A stretch of DNA of 12,537 nt. Source: Patescibacteria group bacterium (GTDB taxonomy: Bacteria > Patescibacteriota > JAHJAL01). Location: positions 1 through 12,537 of the forward strand of contig JAHJAL010000114.1 in NCBI GenBank assembly GCA_018814055.1, given 5' to 3'. Below the pieces are notes generated by a model. The model was not told the DNA's origin, did no database searches, and worked only from the letters and a program-made list of their open reading frames with translations. Below, one piece after another: positions 7,587 to 12,537 of this stretch (position 1 is the stretch's first letter; the number at the start of each line of letters is the position of its first letter). A program made the translations under genes and the position numbers.

Positions 7587-7691
7587 AGTAACAGGGGACA
7601 TCGTTTTTATTATATTTTTGGTCGATAAATAGTAACAAATTTGTATTTCAATTATTAGTTTTTATCACTTAAAAAAAGGGCAAAAAAAACT

Positions 7692-8813
7692 ATGAAAATC
7701 AAAAAAATATTATGTTTTTTGTCAGTCGTTGCCTTGATGTTTATGACCGTGATACCCGCGCAAGCAGCCAACTTGACTGGCCTAAAAGATACCCTATCAA
7801 CTAGCGAACCGAACGTGGTTGCCGATCATACCTTCGATTTTACCGTCACTACCGCAATTCCGGTCAGCGGTGAAATCGACGTTACTCTGCCTGCCGGATT
7901 TGATCTTTCTTCGTTGGTTTTTGGGGATGTCGACATCGAACTAAACTCAGTTGACCAAACCGTCGTCGCCGGTGCAGGTCCCGGTGCCGCTGAAGTGGGA
8001 TTTGTTCTTTCGGGACAAGGTATGCAATTCCACTTTGGATCAGCAGTATCATTGGGAGCTGGTCAAACTGTCAAAATCCAAGTTGGTGACACTGCAGCTG
8101 GTGGACCAGGTAATAATCAAATCACCAACCATGCAGCCGCCGGTATTTATACCATAACTCTCGCCACCTACAACGCGGTAGATGCCAGTCTTGATACAGG
8201 CGATCTCAAAATAAGTCTTCAGGACACAATTACCGTGTCAGCTACGGTCCAATCAAGCTTAACTTTTGCTATTGCCGGTATTTCCAATGCAGGTAATAAC
8301 TGCCCCAATGCTGACGCTACCGGTACCACTGATATTACTACTACTTCTACCACCATTCCTTTTGGCACCATGACCGTCGATGATTCCAAAATCGGTTGTC
8401 AGGAGCTAACCGTATCCACCAATGCTACCAACGGTTATATTGTCACCGTTGAACAAAATAACGACCTCACTAGCGCCGGTACGGACACAATCGACGAATT
8501 TGATGGAGCTGATGGTAATACTGATACTTACACTACTCCTGAAGTCTGGGTTCAACCCAAAGACGCCACCCCAACCACCCATACCGGTTATTTTGGCTTT
8601 ACTTCTGATGATGCAACCGCCAATTCCGGTAACTACGCATCATACAAATACGCAGGTTATCAAGACGATAATTCTCCGTATGAAGTAGCCAAAGAAACTG
8701 GTCCGGTCAGCAGCGAGGTTGACGTAGTCAGTTATCAGCTAGAAGTTGCTCAACTTCAAGAAGCTGGTGTATATACCAACACCCTGATGTATATTTGTAC
8801 CGCTACTTTCTAA
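7692..8813 (+). CDS. Secreted beta-rich surface protein, WxL-like position and layout
   Basis: This 373-residue protein has a clear type I signal peptide (about 1-25, cleavage after PAQA) and no other membrane segment, so it is exported. The mature protein is rich in Thr, Val, Asp and Gly, with alternating patterns typical of beta sandwiches. An N-terminal domain (27-180) includes ADHTFDFTVTT and GEIDVTLPAGF. A second domain (183-373) begins ATVQSSLTFAIAGI and includes STNATNGYIVTVE. The chain ends YTNTLMYICTATF; I have seen similar endings in CPR surface proteins, but this is memory, not a search. Mature cysteines are C204, C236 and C369. There is no sortase motif. It is the first gene of the surface cluster and lies 49 nt before a membrane protein resembling the WxL-interacting family. 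The function is unknown; a self-associating or wall-bound surface protein is plausible. Confidence 0.82.
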   Translation: MKIKKILCFLSVVALMFMTVIPAQAANLTGLKDTLSTSEPNVVADHTFDFTVTTAIPVSGEIDVTLPAGFDLSSLVFGDVDIELNSVDQTVVAGAGPGAAEVGFVLSGQGMQFHFGSAVSLGAGQTVKIQVGDTAAGGPGNNQITNHAAAGIYTITLATYNAVDASLDTGDLKISLQDTITVSATVQSSLTFAIAGISNAGNNCPNADATGTTDITTTSTTIPFGTMTVDDSKIGCQELTVSTNATNGYIVTVEQNNDLTSAGTDTIDEFDGADGNTDTYTTPEVWVQPKDATPTTHTGYFGFTSDDATANSGNYASYKYAGYQDDNSPYEVAKETGPVSSEVDVVSYQLEVAQLQEAGVYTNTLMYICTATF

Positions 8814-8815
8814 CA

Positions 8816-8841
8816 TAATTTGGGTCGATTATAATTATTTA
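8816..8841. repeat. Intergenic repeat motif, copy 1
   Basis: TAATTTGGGT, a 6-nt spacer and TAATTATTTA lie between the first and second surface genes. The same two 10-mers with the same 6-nt spacing occur at 9838-9863 between the second and third genes. The six spacer bases differ between copies, apart from one G. Confidence 0.75.
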
Positions 8842-8852
8842 ACCTAAGATAA

Positions 8853-8860
8853 AAGGAAGG
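8853..8860 (+). promoter_or_regulatory. Purine-rich ribosome binding site before the second surface gene
   Basis: AAGGAAGG ends 2 nt before the ATG at 8863. Nearly all other genes in this window lack any Shine-Dalgarno-like sequence, so this gene may be translated more independently or more strongly. The AAGG at 8853-8856 is at a workable distance from the start. Confidence 0.45.
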
Positions 8861-8862
8861 CA

Positions 8863-9831
8863 ATGAGAACTAAAAAACAATTTTTTGCTTTTTTTGCCAT
8901 TACGATAGCTGCTGTCTTGGCCCTGGGGAATCTCAGCTTCGCCAGTGCCCAAACCGATGGAACAGCTATCAAAATTTCCCCCGTATTGTTCGATGATTTG
9001 ACTGCCAATTCTGGTGAACAACTTTCTGGTCTTATATCAGTCAGCAATCCTGGCAATGACAATTTGTCTTTGTATCCCGAAGCTCAAAACTTTCTACCCA
9101 AAGAAGGTAGTGAAGAGGGTATTCCGGAAACAACTATGGAAGACACCCCTTATGCTCTCAAGGATTGGGTTACATTCAACGTAACCAAAGTCGATTTGGC
9201 TCCCGGTCAAAAAGAGGATGTCAAATTCTTCATCAATATTCCCGTTGATGCTTCACCGGGCGGACACTATGGTACTTTGGTATTTTCTACCAAAGCAGCC
9301 GAAGGCACTCCGGAAAGCACTCAGCTCAAAGTTGAGAGCGGTGTTGGCGCATTGGTTTTGCTACGCGTCAATGGTGACGTCGTAGAGTCAGGCAGCACCC
9401 TTGACTTCACCAACTCCGGTGTTGTCGGCAGTCCTGGCGAACCAATGGTAGAGTTCACCCTCAGATTCGAGAATACCGGTAATACACACGTCAAACCGGA
9501 AGGTACTATCACTATTACCAACTGGCTGGGCAGCGAAGTGGCCCAAGTCGCTTTAGAAGGCGAAAATGTATTGCCCGGCAGCACCCGTCAAATGGTTACC
9601 CCTTGGAAACCGGAGGGTTCGCTATATGGTAAATACATCGCCACTTTGCAAGGTACTTACGGTGAAAGCAACCAAGCTTTTACCGCCACTACCAGCTTTG
9701 GCGACTATCACCTGATAACTATTTTGATAATTGTTATCATCATTCTACTTATCATTCTCTTTATCAAGATGTCGTCCAAAAGTTACAAAGATGAACTTTC
9801 CAAAGAGATCAAAGAAGAAATGAAAGAATAA
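8863..9831 (+). CDS. Membrane-anchored surface protein resembling the WxL-interacting (DUF916/DUF3324) family
   Basis: This 322-residue protein has a signal peptide (1-29, ending ASA-Q) and two extracellular beta-sandwich-like domains (about 33-170 and 178-275). One membrane helix (about 283-303) and a short charged cytoplasmic tail (SSKSYKDELSKEIKEEMKE) follow. Key motifs are IKISPVLFD, the DVKFFINIPVDA region, SPGGHYGTLVFS at 131-142, and FENTGNTHVKPEG. This order (signal, two domains, helix, charged tail) and the GGHYG segment match the layout of WxL-interacting proteins in Gram-positive bacteria. The sequence similarity I can judge by eye is moderate, so the family call is tentative. It has no cysteine in the mature part. 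It lies between two other surface genes, 49 nt and 75 nt from them, and probably anchors or organises one of them. Confidence 0.8.
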   Translation: MRTKKQFFAFFAITIAAVLALGNLSFASAQTDGTAIKISPVLFDDLTANSGEQLSGLISVSNPGNDNLSLYPEAQNFLPKEGSEEGIPETTMEDTPYALKDWVTFNVTKVDLAPGQKEDVKFFINIPVDASPGGHYGTLVFSTKAAEGTPESTQLKVESGVGALVLLRVNGDVVESGSTLDFTNSGVVGSPGEPMVEFTLRFENTGNTHVKPEGTITITNWLGSEVAQVALEGENVLPGSTRQMVTPWKPEGSLYGKYIATLQGTYGESNQAFTATTSFGDYHLITILIIVIIILLIILFIKMSSKSYKDELSKEIKEEMKE

Positions 9832-9837
9832 AATATT

Positions 9838-9863
9838 TAATTTGGGTAGTCAGTAATTATTTA
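9838..9863. repeat. Intergenic repeat motif, copy 2
   Basis: This is the second copy of TAATTTGGGT, N6, TAATTATTTA, located just after the stop of the second surface gene. Unlike copy 1, its right half is also the left arm of a hairpin at 9849-9876. Confidence 0.75.
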
Positions 9864-9876
9864 TCTAATTACTGGC
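9849..9876 (+). other. Hairpin between second and third surface genes
   Basis: CAGTAATTA (9851-9859) and TAATTACTG (9866-9874) pair perfectly around a TTTATC loop; a G-T and a G-C pair extend the stem to 11 bp. No T run follows; the next bases are CCCC. It may stabilise the upstream mRNA end or attenuate, rather than terminate, transcription into the 840-residue gene. Confidence 0.6.
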
Positions 9877-9906
9877 CCCCAAGCTAAATATATCGAAAAA
9901 ACAAAA

Positions 9907-12429
9907 ATGAAAATAAACAAAAAAACGAAAAAACTTATAAATACAATTATAACCGTATTTGTCGCGGCCACATTGTGTTTGTCAATCGTTAGCAGCGTGT
10001 TGGCCCAAAGCTCTTCCTCAACCAACGTGTCGGTTGAAGTTAATTCATTGTATGACGCCATCAAAACCAACTCCGTGATAGACGGCACCCCGTCCAGTCA
10101 GCAGATCAACAATATTATCAATATCACCGTTACCATCAACGGTTTTGGTGGAGTCCCCTTGACCGGACACACGGTAGTACTCAGCTCAGCCGGATTACCG
10201 GGAGCCATAATTACTGGCCCAACTCTGCCCACCAACGCCTCCGGCCAAACTACTGCTACTTTGACCTCGCCCCTGGCTGGTATTGTCACCATAACCGGTA
10301 CTGATACCACTTACCCAGGCAATCCCATCCCGATTGATGATGACTTTGTCGGTACCTTTTATATCCCGGGCGGTATTGCCCCGGCGATCACTATCAACAA
10401 AGTAGCCGGCGATGATACTTCACCATATACGGACAATACGGATGATGCCAACACATTGGTAGAGTATTCAACCTCACCCCTTGCTTCAACTTGCAAATGG
10501 GATACTATCAATACCGATTATGACTCAATGAGTCAAACTTGTGCCTCGGTCACTCAATGTACCCTCAATCTTACCGGGGAAAGTTATCATACCGTTTTTA
10601 TGAGATGTACCGATGCGATTGGCAACAAAGCCACCACATCGTATGCTCTGACTTATCAAATAAATGAACCAAGTACACCGCCGCCGCCTCCACCTCCTCC
10701 GCCGCCTCCACCTCCTCCGCCGCCTCCACCTCCTCCACCTCCTCCACCTCCACCTCCACCTCCACCACCTCCGCCCGGACCTACCCCCGAACCTACACCC
10801 ACCCCCCCAGTCAGCCCGGGCGCGGAAATAACACCTCATTACGTACCCGTAGTTGGTTGGACTTTTCCCAATTCGTCAGTCGATGCAGTCAATGAATTGG
10901 AAAGCCAAAATACCCATGCCGACCTGGATGGAAAATTTGAATTCATACTGGAATTCACTCGGCTAGAAGATTTTTTGACCAAATTTAGCGCCAATTTCAC
11001 TGATTTAGGTATTTTCCCCAACGACGTTGAGGTCAACATCAACCAAGAAATTATCCGCTCGGGCGAACCAATTTACTTATTGATGCCACCCACTATCAAA
11101 CTTTCAGAAAATAACATATTTGAAAATCAATCGCTCAATATCAAAGGTACTTCCGCCCCCAATGTTACCATTGGAGTTTATTTCTACAACAACGATAACT
11201 TTCGCATATACAACGTCAATACCGATCAGTTTGGATTCTGGGAATTAGAAATATCAAATGATTTACCCCACGGCGAATATTCTGTTTATGCGGTGGCCAA
11301 CAATATTTACGGTTTTATCAGTCTACCCAGTGGTACATATAAATTAAATGTCATTGCCGCCCCGGCCGTCTCTCCCCAAATATCACCTCCGACTGAATTC
11401 AAAAAAGTACAATTATTCCTCGATCAAGAAAATATCAAACCGTACACCGACATCATTCAACAAATTGCTCTCTGGAGTGCAATCGGCTTATCAATCTTCA
11501 CCATGCTGGGACTGATATTTGAAATATTTAGTCTATTTTTGCTTGGTTTCAATCAACTAGCTACCTGGCTGGGAATTATCCCCAAGCGTGACCCGTGGGG
11601 AGTTGTATATGATTCAGACACCAAAGAACCTTTGGATTTGGCTATTGTACGTTTATATGACGCCAAGACCAAAAAACATATCGAAAGTAAAGTCACCGAC
11701 AAAAATGGCCGCTACGGCTTTCTGACCAGAAAGGGTAAATATCTGCTCCAGGTCAGAAAACAAGGATATACCTTCCCGGCCAAAGGCCATTATGGAATGT
11801 ATGACGGGCGTTACAGTAATATTTATCTCGGAGAGGAACTCAACATCAACGAAAACAACGAAGTAATCAATGTCAATATTCCCATTACACCCAAGGAAAG
11901 CATCAAGCAGACACTGGTCAAAAGCAAGACATACAATCTGCGCCAGATTCAATACTATCTGGGTCTGATCACTTTCCCACTATTGTCATTGGGCTTTGTT
12001 ATCAGTATTGCTATAGTTTTGCTGCACGGCGGTTTTGTCAATTATTTTGTAATGTTAGTATATATTGGAGCTCTAGTTTACAAAGTCTACAAATTATCCA
12101 TCAAGCCCAAATCCTGGGGTCTGATCTATGACTCCAAAACCGGGCTGCCTCTGGGCATGGCAGTAATCAAAATTATTGACCCTCGTTTTCAGCGCATATT
12201 AGAAACCCGGCTGACTGATCCATCCGGTCGTTTTGCCTTCCTGGTAATTCCCGGTAAATACATTATTCAAGTTGAAAAAACCGGTTACAAATTCCCGGCC
12301 TCCGCTTGTGTTCTTGTAGGCAAAGGCAAAAAAGTCGACTGGTACTGCGGCCAGGTCTTCGAAATCAAATCCGACAAAGAAGCCTTTATCAATATAGACA
12401 TACCATTGGATCACAAAGGACAAGCATAA
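9907..12429 (+). CDS. Large surface/membrane protein: Ig-like domains, 33-proline stalk, two CarboxypepD_reg-like domains
   Basis: This 840-residue protein begins with a signal peptide (about 1-34). An invasin/Big_1-like domain follows (about 40-150; VPLTGHTVVLSS, TNASGQTTATLTS). Next is an Ig-like domain with four cysteines (C196, C212, C218, C234). A run of 33 prolines (258-290) and a Pro/Thr linker come next. After a further region, an Ig-like domain (about 405-490; GTSAPNVTIGVYFY, DQFGFWELEI, HGEYSVYAVANN) precedes a hydrophobic segment (about 520-557). A transthyretin-like CarboxypepD_reg domain (564-625), two membrane helices (685-707 and 711-728) and a second copy of that domain (737-798) complete it. 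The two copies align without gaps, 28 of 62 residues identical. If the first hydrophobic segment crosses the membrane once, both copies are cytoplasmic, which is unusual; if it is a hairpin, both are outside. The function is unknown, probably surface-associated. Confidence 0.85.
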   Translation: MKINKKTKKLINTIITVFVAATLCLSIVSSVLAQSSSSTNVSVEVNSLYDAIKTNSVIDGTPSSQQINNIINITVTINGFGGVPLTGHTVVLSSAGLPGAIITGPTLPTNASGQTTATLTSPLAGIVTITGTDTTYPGNPIPIDDDFVGTFYIPGGIAPAITINKVAGDDTSPYTDNTDDANTLVEYSTSPLASTCKWDTINTDYDSMSQTCASVTQCTLNLTGESYHTVFMRCTDAIGNKATTSYALTYQINEPSTPPPPPPPPPPPPPPPPPPPPPPPPPPPPPPPPPGPTPEPTPTPPVSPGAEITPHYVPVVGWTFPNSSVDAVNELESQNTHADLDGKFEFILEFTRLEDFLTKFSANFTDLGIFPNDVEVNINQEIIRSGEPIYLLMPPTIKLSENNIFENQSLNIKGTSAPNVTIGVYFYNNDNFRIYNVNTDQFGFWELEISNDLPHGEYSVYAVANNIYGFISLPSGTYKLNVIAAPAVSPQISPPTEFKKVQLFLDQENIKPYTDIIQQIALWSAIGLSIFTMLGLIFEIFSLFLLGFNQLATWLGIIPKRDPWGVVYDSDTKEPLDLAIVRLYDAKTKKHIESKVTDKNGRYGFLTRKGKYLLQVRKQGYTFPAKGHYGMYDGRYSNIYLGEELNINENNEVINVNIPITPKESIKQTLVKSKTYNLRQIQYYLGLITFPLLSLGFVISIAIVLLHGGFVNYFVMLVYIGALVYKVYKLSIKPKSWGLIYDSKTGLPLGMAVIKIIDPRFQRILETRLTDPSGRFAFLVIPGKYIIQVEKTGYKFPASACVLVGKGKKVDWYCGQVFEIKSDKEAFINIDIPLDHKGQA
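10678..10776 (+). repeat. Polyproline-coding tandem repeat
   Basis: These are 33 consecutive proline codons. The core is three perfect copies of the 18-nt unit CCGCCGCCTCCACCTCCT (10681-10734), followed by shorter CCACCT-type repeats. Only CCG, CCT, CCA and one CCC codon are used. Such arrays can change length by replication slippage without shifting frame when whole codons are gained or lost. Confidence 0.97.
11596..11781 (+). repeat. Internal domain duplication, copy 1 (CarboxypepD_reg-like)
   Basis: This encodes residues 564-625 of the large surface protein. Landmarks are WGVVYDSDT, KVTDKNGRYGFL, GKYLLQV and GYTFPA. It aligns without gaps to 12115-12300. Confidence 0.85.
12115..12300 (+). 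repeat. Internal domain duplication, copy 2 (CarboxypepD_reg-like)
   Basis: This encodes residues 737-798 of the large surface protein. Landmarks are WGLIYDSKT, RLTDPSGRFAFL, GKYIIQV and GYKFPA. By eye, 28 of 62 residues are identical to copy 1, so the duplication is old but clear. Confidence 0.85.
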
Positions 12430-12441
12430 ATTCTTAGTTTT

Positions 12442-12537
12442 CTATATATAGTTTCTGATTTTATTTTCCATCTTCCCAATATCTTCACAAAAAACTGTAT
12501 TCCCATATTTTTTGAACCAAGTCATTTGTCTCTTTGC
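12442..12537 (-). CDS. miaA: tRNA dimethylallyltransferase, C-terminal fragment (runs off the window)
   Basis: Only the last 31 codons are in the window, in the minus-strand frame ending in TAG at 12444-12442. The visible peptide starts AKRQMTWFKKYGNTVFC, matching the conserved C-terminal AKRQxTWF segment of MiaA, which adds an isopentenyl-type group to A37 of tRNAs reading codons that begin with U. That class includes the tRNA-Phe in this window. The gene is convergent with the 840-residue surface protein, with only 12 nt between stops. It uses TAG, while every other gene here ends in TAA. The call rests on a short motif but a distinctive one. Confidence 0.75.
   Translation of the reverse strand, partial: AKRQMTWFKKYGNTVFCEDIGKMENKIRNYI

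Larger units (their letters stand above)
7379..7691. other. Divergent intergenic region between tRNA-Phe and the surface-protein cluster
   Basis: This 313-nt AT-rich stretch contains no plausible gene. It holds a minus-strand promoter for tRNA-Phe near 7425-7454 and one or two plus-strand promoters (7486-7515 and 7559-7586). A leader of about 170 nt then runs to the first surface-protein gene. The octamer TTGATACT and the heptamer TTGACAC each occur twice. The leader ends with an A-rich run containing AAAGGG, 11 nt before the ATG at 7692. Confidence 0.7.

Noticed and set aside
10681..10776. CRISPR-like or spaced repeat array
   Set aside because: The repeats are contiguous, in frame, and all encode proline; there are no spacers.
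10525..10839. Minus-strand frame rich in Trp and Arg
   Set aside because: It is the complement of the polyproline codons; the composition is an artefact of the repeat.

Overview
The window looks like a piece of a Candidate Phyla Radiation (Patescibacteria) genome. The evidence is indirect. The DNA is AT-rich. Eleven of the twelve reading-frame ends I can see use TAA. Almost no gene has a Shine-Dalgarno sequence. The phenylalanine tRNA does not encode its CCA tail. The secreted proteins are of a type I know mainly from CPR genomes. I cannot name a lineage, and no rRNA is present. No TGA codon is read through, so the standard bacterial code fits.

Layout. (1) 45-2569, minus strand: two central-carbon enzymes, a bifunctional phosphoglucose/phosphomannose isomerase followed by enolase. 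They are separated by a 167-nt spacer holding a perfect 33-bp inverted repeat. (2) 2677-5177, plus strand: a tight four-gene run made of a lipoprotein-like coiled-coil protein, a thioredoxin-CcdA fusion for thiol-disulfide exchange across the membrane, a small two-helix membrane protein, and a YlxR-family RNA-binding protein. It ends in a bidirectional terminator. (3) 5248-7378, minus strand: tRNA-Phe(GAA), a small basic-tailed membrane protein, and a ribosomal protein S1 homologue with four S1 domains and an added C-terminal helix-hairpin-helix domain. (4) 7379-7691: a 313-nt divergent promoter region. (5) 7692-12429, plus strand: three secreted or membrane-anchored surface proteins in a row. 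(6) 12442-12537, minus strand: the last codons of miaA (tRNA dimethylallyltransferase), convergent with the surface genes.

The three-gene surface cluster is the most interesting part. The first protein is a soluble, exported beta-rich protein. The second is membrane-anchored, with two beta-sandwich-like domains and a short charged tail, and it resembles the WxL-interacting (DUF916/DUF3324) family of Gram-positive bacteria. The third is an 840-residue protein with Ig-like domains, a run of 33 prolines, and two copies of a transthyretin-like (CarboxypepD_reg) domain, each following membrane helices. A 26-nt motif recurs in both spacers between these genes, and a good sigma70-type promoter precedes the cluster. 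I infer that they form a cell-surface or attachment complex; the sequence does not prove this. The thioredoxin-CcdA protein upstream could service disulfides in the cysteine-containing surface domains, but that link is speculative.
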